Below are positions 10,526-20,500 of a DNA stretch of 64,000 nt, in pieces. The number at the start of each line of letters is the position of its first letter. Position 1 is the first letter of the stretch. The notes under the pieces were generated by a model. The model ran no database searches. It was not told the DNA's origin and was given only the letters and a program-made list of their open reading frames with translations. A program made the translations under genes and the position numbers. The stretch comes from Streptomyces sp. M92 (lineage in GTDB: Bacteria; Actinomycetota; Actinomycetes; Streptomycetales; Streptomycetaceae), in NCBI RefSeq assembly GCF_028473745.1, contig NZ_CP101137.1, forward strand, positions 3,596,001-3,660,000, written 5' to 3'.

Positions 10526-10887
10526 GACTTGCCCGCAGCTGGGGCAGCTGGGCGGGACGGCGGCCCGCAGTCGCGCACGATGGCGCGGCGCCCGCCCGGT
10601 GACTGGGCCGCCCCGCGCGGGCGGTTGGCGGCGTACGGCGGGAAGGGGACGTGTCGGGGTGTCCGTCCGCAGCGGTTGGCGCGTCCGCGCCGTTCACTTC
10701 TGTGGCCGACCTATTCCGCGCCGTTCCGAGGACGGCCCCCGGCGCAGGCCCCGACCCAACACACAACACACCGTGCCACGCGCACCCCCACCGAACCCGC
10801 AGCGGCGCCGCAGGCATCCGCACCCCCACCGAACAGCCACAGGCCGCCGCAGGCCCCCCGCCCCACCGCCGGAGGCACCCGCGACCG
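10526..10887. other. Remainder of the convergent gap between proS and the phosphotransferase-like gene
   Basis: No gene is supported here. The sequence becomes somewhat less GC-rich and C/A-biased on the plus strand towards 10887. Open frames run through it, but none has a credible start or any recognisable motif. Confidence 0.5.
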
Positions 10888-11790
10888 TCACAACCAGCCG
10901 GCGAACTCCAACAGCAGCTCCGCGTCCCGCTCCCGCCCCACGCGCCGGGCCCGCACCCCCGACTCCACCGCCCGGAAGAGAGTCCACCCCCGCAGCCGCT
11001 CCTGGTCCACCTCCAGCGACTCCGCGAGCCGCTTGATCCGGCGCCGGGTCGTCGAGGCCCCCGAGGGCTGGGCGACGAGGTCCTCCACTCGGTCCCGCAC
11101 CAGCCGCGCCAGGTCGAAGGCGCTTTCACCGACCACCGGGTCGGGCCCCACGGCCAGCCACGGCATCCGGTCCCCGGCGAGCACCTTGCTCTGCCGGAAC
11201 GTGCCGTGCAGCAACCGCTCCTCGGGAGCCCCGTCCAGCAACTCCCCGCGCACCCCGAGCGCCGCGTCGACCAGCGGCGCCACCTCCGGGTCGGTCAGCG
11301 CACCCGCCCGCATGGCCTCGGCCTGCCGCCCGGTCCGCTCCGCCACGGTCTCGAACGGATGACCGACGGGCGGCTCCACCCATAGCCGGCGCAGCGTCCC
11401 CGCCGCCTCCAGCAGCGCCTTCGACTCCGGCAGCGACCGCACCGACACATCCGGATGCAGCCGCTCCAGCAGCAGCACCCCCTCCGTTCGGGCCGCCTCG
11501 TCGAGCAACTGCACGGCGCCCAGCCCGCCCCAGTGGGCGAGCGCGGCCCGTTCGCTCTCCGGCCGCGCCCGGCGCGGGGCCAGCTTCAGCACGGCCGGAG
11601 TCCCGTCGGCCCGCTTCACCAGGACGACCAGGCTGCTGCGCCCGCCGGGCACCTGCACCCGCTCCACGTCCAGGTCGCGCGACTCCGCGGCCCGCTCGGC
11701 CGCCCCGGGCAGCTTCTCCAACCAGTCGTCACCGGCCGGTGCCGTCTCACCGAGCGCCCTGACCAGACGCCGCGGCGGTTCGAAAGCCAT
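10888..11790 (-). CDS. Aminoglycoside phosphotransferase-like protein with degenerate catalytic site (probable pseudokinase)
   Basis: A 300-residue protein resembling the APH(6)/streptomycin 6-kinase family. The N-lobe has VLKL (Lys69, the expected ATP lysine), then LLLERLHPDVS. The catalytic segment reads LLHGTFRQSKVLAG (193-206) where active enzymes have HGDLHxxN: the catalytic Asp is Thr197 and the metal-binding Asn is Lys202. The second metal site reads WLAVGPDPVVGESAFDLARL, with Gly215 replacing the Asp of the usual IDPK segment. The fold is intact, so a non-catalytic role is inferred, not antibiotic resistance. It starts at ATG 11790 and is the last gene of a minus-strand group after a DUF4439 protein (58-base gap). 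Confidence 0.85.
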   Translation of the reverse strand: MAFEPPRRLVRALGETAPAGDDWLEKLPGAAERAAESRDLDVERVQVPGGRSSLVVLVKRADGTPAVLKLAPRRARPESERAALAHWGGLGAVQLLDEAARTEGVLLLERLHPDVSVRSLPESKALLEAAGTLRRLWVEPPVGHPFETVAERTGRQAEAMRAGALTDPEVAPLVDAALGVRGELLDGAPEERLLHGTFRQSKVLAGDRMPWLAVGPDPVVGESAFDLARLVRDRVEDLVAQPSGASTTRRRIKRLAESLEVDQERLRGWTLFRAVESGVRARRVGRERDAELLLEFAGWL

Positions 11791-11848
11791 GCGCGAGCCG
11801 TTCCCTTCCCGTACGGGCAGAGCCGTACGTGTTACGCAGCCGTACGTG

Positions 11849-12301
11849 TTACGCAGTCGGTGTCGCCGAACCGGCCCGCTCGACGAGCCCAGGGAAGGCT
11901 ACGCTCCCGCCCCGCCACCGCACCGCACGGACCGCCGCCTCCCGCAGCGCCCCGGCCGCCGCCGTCCGCCGGTCACCGCCGGCGGCCCGCACCAGGTCGG
12001 AGTAGACGCCGGCCACCCGCTCCTCCAGCTCGGCCGCCAGCCGCACCGCCGACGCCGCGTCCGGCACCTCGAAGGGCAGCGCGTACCCGGCCGCCGCCGC
12101 GACCGGCTTCGCACCGAGATCGCGCACCTCGCGCGCCAGCGCGTCCCGCCGCGCCCGGTGCGCGTCGTACGCCGTCCGTGCCTCGGCACGCCGTTCCTCG
12201 CCGATCCGCCCACCGACGACCCCGTAGCCGTACACGGCCGCGTGCTCCGCCGCCAGCGCCGCCTGGAGGGCGACCAGCTCGCGGTCCTCCGCCTTGCTCA
12301 C
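11849..12301 (-). CDS. Ferritin-like DUF4439 protein
   Basis: A 150-residue, almost entirely helical protein. The opening ELVALQAALAAEHAAVYGYG and the later HRARRDALAREV and AAELEERVAGVYSDLVRAA segments are the four-helix pattern of the ferritin-like DUF4439 family of actinobacteria, whose function is unknown. Whether it binds iron is not clear: of the usual carboxylate/His ligands only scattered Glu and His residues are seen. Translation starts at GTG 12301, overlapping by four bases (GTGA) the stop of the upstream lipoprotein, so the two are translationally coupled. The pairing suggests that the lipoprotein and the ferritin-like protein work together. Confidence 0.85.
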   Translation of the reverse strand: MSKAEDRELVALQAALAAEHAAVYGYGVVGGRIGEERRAEARTAYDAHRARRDALAREVRDLGAKPVAAAAGYALPFEVPDAASAVRLAAELEERVAGVYSDLVRAAGGDRRTAAAGALREAAVRAVRWRGGSVAFPGLVERAGSATPTA

Positions 12302-12843
12302 CCGTCACCCTCCGTCAGCAGATACACGTGCGCCGCCCCGGCCGCCGCCACCGAGGCCAGCAGCCGCGCCAGCTCGCCCGGCACTCCCGCCAGCGCCCCG
12401 ATCCGCCGGTCGGTCAGTTCCCGCTCGGCGGCGGCGAGCAGAGCCAGCGCGTCCTTCTCACCCGCGGGCACGGCACCGGAGCCCTCCTCCGGCCCGGCGG
12501 CACGCGCGGAAACCGACGGAGACGCCTCGGCCGACGCCTCGGGCGAGGCCGCCCGCACCGCACCGAACGCCTCCGCGTGCCGTACGACTTCCTCCCGCAG
12601 CGGCCGCAGCCGCTCCGCCAGCCCGGGATGCGCGGCGATCACCGCCGCGTACCGCCCGGCCAGCGCCTCGCTGTCCCGAGCCGCACGCGCGCGGGCCCGG
12701 TCGGCAGCGGACGGATCACCGCCGGGACCGGCGGAGTCCGAGCCGCCGGAACAGCCGACGAGCAGCGCGGCCCCGGCGGCCGAAGCGAGCAGGCTCCTTC
12801 TGCGCGGCCCGGAGGGCAGACGCGGCGATACGGGAAGCGACAC
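12298..12843 (-). CDS. Putative lipoprotein
   Basis: A 181-residue protein of unknown function. It has a signal peptide with RRRSLLA (possibly Tat-dependent) and a lipobox LLVGC at about residues 27-31, followed by a glycine/serine linker and a helical, Ala/Arg/Glu-rich domain with LRPLREEVVRHAEAFG and LLAAAERELTDRRIGAL. The start is GTG 12843, the only start that leaves a normal signal peptide. It is the first gene of a minus-strand group and ends within the GTGA overlap with the DUF4439 gene. Its promoter must lie in the divergent region shared with rimP. I do not recognise a named family for the mature domain. Confidence 0.8.
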   Translation of the reverse strand: MSLPVSPRLPSGPRRRSLLASAAGAALLVGCSGGSDSAGPGGDPSAADRARARAARDSEALAGRYAAVIAAHPGLAERLRPLREEVVRHAEAFGAVRAASPEASAEASPSVSARAAGPEEGSGAVPAGEKDALALLAAAERELTDRRIGALAGVPGELARLLASVAAAGAAHVYLLTEGDG

Positions 12844-12873
12844 GACAGACGTCCTCGACGGGCTCGTACGGAA

Positions 12874-12938
12874 GCGGAGACAGACGGCGGAGACAGACGG
12901 CGGAGACAGACGGCGGACACAGATGGCGGAGACAACCA
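12874..12938. repeat. Five 13-bp tandem repeats in the divergent lipoprotein/rimP promoter region
   Basis: GCGGAGACAGACG is repeated three times exactly (12874-12912), then GCGGACACAGATG and a diverged fifth unit to 12938. The array begins 31 bases upstream of the lipoprotein start and lies about 215 bases upstream of rimP. No role is known; it could space or carry binding sites. Confidence 0.85.
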
Positions 12939-13153
12939 CAGAGGAGCGAAGCGCGGCGCGAACGAAACCCGCGCCGAACGGAACCCCGCACCGCGGCCGC
13001 CTGCCCGTGATCACGGTACCCGGGCCCCGGCCGGGCACCACCCATCGGCACCGCCGAGCCGGGGTGGACGGCAACACCCCTCGCGACCGGATACCCTTTG
13101 ACCAGACACGCGCACCGTCCCACAACAGCACACGCGGCCGAGGAGTCACCCGG
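12939..13153 (+). promoter_or_regulatory. Probable promoter region of the rimP-nusA operon
   Basis: A 215-base non-coding stretch ahead of rimP, divergent from the lipoprotein gene. A drop in GC content is seen around 13085-13130. I cannot assign exact -35/-10 hexamers; the call rests on position at the head of a long operon. Confidence 0.4.
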
Positions 13154-13702
13154 ATGAGCACCACCCAGAGCGAGAGGCTGCGAGAGCTGCTTGAGCCGCT
13201 CGTCGCCTCCCAGGGACTGGACCTCGAGGAGATCGCGGTGGACTCGGTCGGCCGCAAGCGTGTGCTGCGCGTGGTCGTCGACTCCGACACCGGTGCCGAC
13301 CTGGACCGGATCGCCGATGTGAGCCGCGCGCTCTCGGCGAAGCTCGACGAGACCGACGCGATGGGCGACGCGGAGTACACCCTCGAGGTCGGCACCCCGG
13401 GCGCCGAGCGCTCCCTCACCGAGCACCGCCACTTCGTGCGCGCCACCGACCGCCTGGTGCGGTTCCAGCTCCACGAGGGCGGCGAACTGGTCGCCCGCAT
13501 CCTCGGCGTCGACGACGACGGACTCGACCTCGAGGTCCCCGGCGTCAAGGGACGCAAGGCCACCACCCGCAGACTTCCCTTCGGTGACATCGACAAGGCA
13601 CGCGTCCAGGTCGAGTTCAACCGCAAGGAAACCAAGAACACCAAGAGCACCGAGAACGCCGACAGCGGCATCGACGACAACACGAAAGAGGAGGAGGCGT
13701 AG
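13154..13702 (+). CDS. rimP: Ribosome maturation factor RimP
   Basis: A 182-residue factor needed for 30S subunit maturation. The N-terminal alpha/beta domain has [28 protein letters not shown] split over two strands and a helix; the SH3-like C-terminal domain has [14 protein letters not shown] and RLVRFQL. A basic/acidic tail of about 25 residues after the SH3 domain makes it longer than the 150-residue E. coli protein. ATG 13154 follows a GAGGAG ribosome binding site. nusA begins two bases after the stop, so this is the head gene of the rimP-nusA-ylxR-infB operon, the arrangement known in most bacteria. Confidence 0.95.
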   Translation: MSTTQSERLRELLEPLVASQGLDLEEIAVDSVGRKRVLRVVVDSDTGADLDRIADVSRALSAKLDETDAMGDAEYTLEVGTPGAERSLTEHRHFVRATDRLVRFQLHEGGELVARILGVDDDGLDLEVPGVKGRKATTRRLPFGDIDKARVQVEFNRKETKNTKSTENADSGIDDNTKEEEA

Positions 13703-13704
13703 CC

Positions 13705-14715
13705 GTGGACATCGACATGAGCGCCCTGCGGGGTCTGGTCCGGGAGAAGGAGATCTCCTTCGACCTGCTGGTCGAGGCGATCGAGTCGGCCCTCCTCATC
13801 GCCTACCACCGCACCGAGGGAAGCCGCCGGCACGCGCGCGTGGAGCTCAGCCGGGACACCGGACACGTGACCGTGTGGGCGAAGGAGGACCCCGACGACC
13901 TCGAGGAGGGCCAGGCGCCCCGCGAGTTCGACGACACCCCGTCCGACTTCGGCCGCATCGCCGCCACCACCGCCAAGCAGGTCATCCTGCAGCGGCTGCG
14001 CGACGCCGAGGACGACGCGACGCTCGGTGAGTACGCCGGCCGCGAGGGCGACATCGTCACCGGCGTGGTCCAGCAGGGCCGCGACCCGAAGAACGTGCTG
14101 GTCGACATCGGCAAGCTGGAGGCCATCCTGCCGGTGCAGGAGCAGGTGCCCGGCGAGACGTACCCGCACGGCACCCGCCTGCGCTCGTACGTCGTCCGCG
14201 TGGCCAAGGGCGTACGCGGCCCCTCCGTGACGCTCTCCCGCACCCACCCCAACCTGGTGAAGAAGCTCTTCGCCCTGGAGGTCCCGGAGATCGCCGACGG
14301 TTCGGTAGAGATCTCCGCGATCGCCCGCGAGGCCGGCCACCGCACCAAGATCGCCGTGCGCTCCACCCGCTCGGGCCTGAACGCCAAGGGCGCCTGCATC
14401 GGCCCCATGGGCGGCCGGGTGCGCAACGTCATGGGCGAGCTGAACGGTGAGAAGATCGACATCGTCGACTGGTCGGACGACCCGGCCGAGATGGTGGCGA
14501 ACGCGCTCTCCCCGGCCCGCGTCTCCAAGGTGGAGGTCGTCGACCTGGCGGCCCGTTCCGCCCGGGTGATCGTGCCGGACTACCAGCTGTCGCTGGCCAT
14601 CGGCAAGGAGGGCCAGAACGCCCGCCTCGCGGCCCGGCTGACCGGCTGGCGGATCGACATCCGGCCCGACACCGAGCAGCCCTCCGACCAGTCGCCCGGC
14701 GGGCACGGGGAGTAG
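13705..14715 (+). CDS. nusA: Transcription termination/antitermination factor NusA
   Basis: A 336-residue RNA polymerase-binding factor that modulates pausing, termination and antitermination. Domains in order: N-terminal RNAP-binding domain (about 1-125, starting [20 protein letters not shown]), S1 domain (about 130-200, [11 protein letters not shown]), KH1 ([14 protein letters not shown] around 230-245) and KH2 ([18 protein letters not shown] around 298-315). It lacks the C-terminal acidic repeats of the E. coli protein, normal for actinobacteria. The start is GTG 13705, two bases after rimP, preceded by GAGGAGG at the end of rimP. Confidence 0.96.
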   Translation: MDIDMSALRGLVREKEISFDLLVEAIESALLIAYHRTEGSRRHARVELSRDTGHVTVWAKEDPDDLEEGQAPREFDDTPSDFGRIAATTAKQVILQRLRDAEDDATLGEYAGREGDIVTGVVQQGRDPKNVLVDIGKLEAILPVQEQVPGETYPHGTRLRSYVVRVAKGVRGPSVTLSRTHPNLVKKLFALEVPEIADGSVEISAIAREAGHRTKIAVRSTRSGLNAKGACIGPMGGRVRNVMGELNGEKIDIVDWSDDPAEMVANALSPARVSKVEVVDLAARSARVIVPDYQLSLAIGKEGQNARLAARLTGWRIDIRPDTEQPSDQSPGGHGE

Positions 14716-14849
14716 GCCCGGGCCGTCCGGCGGGTACGGGGGAATAGATCCAAGCCGCACGGCGCTGAGATCACGACAGTCTTGTGTGCGGCACGTGTTC
14801 GATTCTTGCCCCAAAGGGGTGAGGTCGGTCCGGGGAGGTAGACTTAGGA

Positions 14850-15155
14850 GTGTCTGGCCGGACACGTACCCGAGCATGCCCCGAGCGCACCTGCGTGGGG
14901 TGCCGGGAGCGAGCGGTCAAGAGCGAGCTGCTGCGCACCGTGGCGGTCGAGGGCGAATGCGCCCCCGATCCACGCGGTACGCTGCCCGGCCGGGGTGCGT
15001 ACGTGCACCCCGTACCGGTCTGTGTCGACCAGGCAGTGCGCCGCAAGGCGTTCCCGCGGGCGCTCCGCGTCCCGGGACCGCTCGACGTAAAGGCGTTGCG
15101 CCACTACGTCGAGCAGGCACAGGGTTGCAGCACGGCCGCCGAAGGCGGCACGTGA
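14850..15155 (+). CDS. ylxR: YlxR family RNA-binding protein (DUF448)
   Basis: A 101-residue basic protein. The family signature CVGCRER is at residues 15-21 and GRGAYVHP at about 47-54, which carry the positively charged patch thought to bind RNA. YlxR is encoded between nusA and infB in most Gram-positive bacteria; its role is not settled, with effects on transcription and on RNase P reported elsewhere. The start GTG 14850 gives the normal length; GGGGAGG lies about 12 bases upstream. A 160-base gap containing a chain of mini-ORFs separates it from infB. Confidence 0.88.
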   Translation: MSGRTRTRACPERTCVGCRERAVKSELLRTVAVEGECAPDPRGTLPGRGAYVHPVPVCVDQAVRRKAFPRALRVPGPLDVKALRHYVEQAQGCSTAAEGGT

Positions 15156-15233
15156 GCAATCTGGTAAGGAAGACGTGCCGCGCGGAACCCCGCGCGGTCT
15201 GGTACCTCGCGAGTCGAAAGCAGGTCGAGATTG

Positions 15234-15278
15234 CGATGAGCACTCGATGAGTACGCGATGAGTACGCCCATGAACTAG
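15234..15278 (+). other. Chain of three overlapping mini-ORFs in the infB leader
   Basis: Three 11-bp repeats (CGATGAGCACT, then CGATGAGTACG twice, 15234-15266) create consecutive short reading frames: ATG at 15236 encodes MSTR-stop, ATG at 15247 encodes MSTR-stop, and ATG at 15258 encodes MSTPMN-stop ending at 15278. Each ATG overlaps the previous TGA as ATGA, the pattern used for translational coupling. The infB GTG start is at 15317 with its own GAGGAG site. A leader with coupled mini-ORFs could regulate infB translation, but this is inference; a simple repeat expansion is the alternative. Confidence 0.5.
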
Positions 15279-15316
15279 CGACGGTCCGGACGCAACCCGG
15301 ACCTCAGAGGAGCGAA

Positions 15317-18364
<3,048 letters not shown>

Positions 18365-18391
18365 CATCCCCGACTTCGAAGACGGTGCGGT

Positions 18392-18435
18392 CCGGGGCCG
18401 GTCGGCGGAGAGCAATATCCGTCGATCGGCCCCGG
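18392..18435 (+). terminator. Hairpin after infB
   Basis: CCGGGGCCGGTCG (18392-18404) pairs with CGATCGGCCCCGG (18423-18435) with one mismatch. It lies 28 bases after the infB stop and may attenuate transcription into the DUF503-rbfA-truB part. Confidence 0.55.
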
Positions 18436-18516
18436 CCGTTCGTTGTACGGTTCTGATGTCCCCGCCCGTGGATGGCGGGGCCATCGATCCCGGACCGGCG
18501 GGTGAACCGGTTGCAC

Positions 18517-18810
18517 ATGTATGTGGGGACGCTGTCCTTCGACCTTCTCCTCGGCGACGTACATTCGCTGAAGGAGAAGCGCTCCGTCGTCCGTCCGATC
18601 GTCGCCGAACTCCAGCGGAAGTACGCGGTGAGCGCGGCGGAGGTGGATCACATGAACCTCCATCGCCGGGCCGTCATCGGCCTGGCCATGGTGTCCGGCG
18701 ACGCCGGGCACCTGGGAGACGTACTCGACCGGTGCGAACGGCTGGTGGCCGGCCGGCCCGAGGTGGAACTGCTGTCCGTGAGACGGCGCTTCCACGGCGA
18801 AGACGACTGA
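18517..18810 (+). CDS. DUF503 family protein (YlxP-like)
   Basis: A 97-residue alpha/beta protein starting MYVGTLSFDLLLGD, containing SLKEKRSVVRPIVAELQRKY, the signature of DUF503. In many Gram-positives this small protein is encoded between infB and rbfA (YlxP in Bacillus); a role in ribosome biogenesis is suspected but not established. ATG 18517 is chosen because family members begin with this MYVG segment; in-frame GTG codons upstream would add up to 15 residues. rbfA follows 55 bases later. Confidence 0.85.
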   Translation: MYVGTLSFDLLLGDVHSLKEKRSVVRPIVAELQRKYAVSAAEVDHMNLHRRAVIGLAMVSGDAGHLGDVLDRCERLVAGRPEVELLSVRRRFHGEDD

Positions 18811-18865
18811 CCGCGAACACGACAGACCCACGAAACACAGAGAAGAAAGAACGGGAGACGGACCA

Positions 18866-19345
18866 GTGGCCGACAACGCGCGGGCGAAAAGGCTGGCGGA
18901 CCTCATCCGAGAGGTGGTGGCCCAGAAGCTGCAGCGCGGGATCAAGGACCCGCGGCTCGGCTCGCACGTCACCATCACGGACACCCGGGTCACGGGTGAC
19001 CTGCGGGAGGCGACCGTCTTCTACACGGTGTACGGGGACGACGAGGAGCGGGCGGCCGCCGCCGCGGGCCTGGAGAGCGCCAAGGGCATCCTGCGCTCCG
19101 AGGTCGGCAAGGCGGCGGGCGTGAAGTTCACGCCGACCCTGGCCTTCGTCATGGACGCCCTCCCGGACACCGCCCGGAACATCGAGGACCTCCTCGACAA
19201 GGCACGCCAGTCCGACGCCAAGGTGCGCGAGTCCTCCGCGGGCGCCGCGTACGCCGGCGAGGCGGACCCGTACCGCAAGCCGGGCGAGTCCGAAGACGAG
19301 GCCGCCGAGGCCGCGGCCGACGAGACGGACGACACCGCTAAATGA
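18866..19345 (+). CDS. rbfA: 30S ribosome-binding factor RbfA
   Basis: A 159-residue KH-type factor that binds the 5' region of 16S rRNA and aids 30S maturation. The core is visible as RAKRLADLIREVVAQKLQRGIKDPRLG and VTITDTRVTGDLREATVFYTV (each only partly quoted), then LRSEVGKAAGVKFTPTLAFV. The last 35 residues form an acidic, Ala/Glu/Asp-rich tail beyond the E. coli length. It starts at GTG 18866 after GGGAGACGG. Its stop overlaps the truB start by four bases (ATGA). Confidence 0.94.
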   Translation: MADNARAKRLADLIREVVAQKLQRGIKDPRLGSHVTITDTRVTGDLREATVFYTVYGDDEERAAAAAGLESAKGILRSEVGKAAGVKFTPTLAFVMDALPDTARNIEDLLDKARQSDAKVRESSAGAAYAGEADPYRKPGESEDEAAEAAADETDDTAK

Positions 19346-20247
19346 CCGAGAAGCACACCACGCCCGACGGCCTCGTCATCGTCGACAAGCCGTCGGGCTT
19401 CACCTCGCACGACGTCGTCGCCAAGATGCGGGGCATCGCCCGCACCCGGCGCGTCGGGCACGCCGGCACGCTCGACCCGATGGCGACGGGTGTCCTGGTC
19501 CTCGGTGTGGAGCGCGCGACCAAGCTCCTCGGGCACCTCGCCCTCACCGAGAAGGAGTACCTGGGCACCGTCAGGCTCGGGCAGACGACGCTCACCGACG
19601 ACGCCGAGGGCGAGATCACGGGGTCGCGGGACGCCTCGAAGGTCACCCGGGACGCCGTCGACGCGGCCGTCGCCAAGCTCACCGGCGACATCATGCAGGT
19701 GCCGTCCAAGGTGAGCGCCATCAAGATCAAGGGCGTGCGCTCCTACAAGCGGGCGCGCGAGGGCGAGGAGTTCGAGATCCCCGCCCGACCCGTCACCGTC
19801 TCCTCCTTCGCGGTGTACGACGTCCGGGACGCCGTCGCCGAGGACGGCACCCCGGTGCTGGACCTGGTGGTCTCGGTGGTCTGCTCCTCCGGCACCTACA
19901 TCCGCGCCCTGGCCCGGGACCTCGGTGCCGACCTCGGCGTCGGCGGCCACCTCACCGCGCTGCGCCGTACCCGCGTCGGCCCCTACAAGCTGGACACGGC
20001 GAAGACCCTGGACCAGCTCCAGGAGGAGCTGACCGTCATGCCGGTCGCGGACGCGGCCCGCGCCGCCTTCCCGCAGTGGAAGGTGGACACCAGGCGCGCC
20101 CGGCTCCTCCTCAACGGCGTACGGCTGGAGATGCCCGACGAGTACGCGGGCGCCGGTGCCGTCGCCGTCTTCGACCAGGAGGGCCGCTTCCTCGCCCTCG
20201 TGGAGGAACAGAAGGGCAAGGCCAAGAGCCTGGCCGTCTTCGGCTGA
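19342..20247 (+). CDS. truB: tRNA pseudouridine(55) synthase TruB
   Basis: A 301-residue enzyme that isomerises U55 in the T-loop of tRNAs. The catalytic Asp is Asp45 within GHAGTLDPMATGVL; other family segments are KEYLGTVRLG, the VPSKVSAIKIKGVRSYKRAREGE region, and CSSGTYIRALARDLG. The C-terminal part is a PUA-like domain. The start ATG 19342 overlaps the rbfA stop. It is the final gene of the rimP-to-truB operon and is followed by a 13-bp terminator stem. Confidence 0.96.
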   Translation: MTEKHTTPDGLVIVDKPSGFTSHDVVAKMRGIARTRRVGHAGTLDPMATGVLVLGVERATKLLGHLALTEKEYLGTVRLGQTTLTDDAEGEITGSRDASKVTRDAVDAAVAKLTGDIMQVPSKVSAIKIKGVRSYKRAREGEEFEIPARPVTVSSFAVYDVRDAVAEDGTPVLDLVVSVVCSSGTYIRALARDLGADLGVGGHLTALRRTRVGPYKLDTAKTLDQLQEELTVMPVADAARAAFPQWKVDTRRARLLLNGVRLEMPDEYAGAGAVAVFDQEGRFLALVEEQKGKAKSLAVFG

Positions 20248-20269
20248 ACGGCCCGACCACGGGCTCCGT

Positions 20270-20314
20270 CCGTGGAGCGGCGACCACGGGACTTCCACCG
20301 CCGCCGCTCCACGG
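20270..20314 (+). terminator. Strong terminator after truB
   Basis: CCGTGGAGCGGCG (20270-20282) and CGCCGCTCCACGG (20302-20314) form a perfect 13-bp stem with a 19-base loop, 22 bases after the truB stop. It probably ends the rimP-truB operon. Confidence 0.75.
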
Positions 20315-20500
20315 CCCCCCTCGGTTCCCCCACCCCCCAGGGTGTATCCAACCCACCCCGTCCGTTCACCCGTCCGGGCAGGCGCTCGGAGTGAACCGGG
20401 GGTGTGGAAGGGGGCGCGTTGACGACGCGCCCTGTCCCGCTGATCATCACGCGCCTACCGTCGAACACACAGCACGGGTGTACGGCGGGGAGGTGCGGCG

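Noticed and set aside
12874..12938. CRISPR-like array
   Set aside because: Units are directly adjacent 13-mers without spacers; the same applies to the 88-bp and 27-bp repeats. No cas gene is present.
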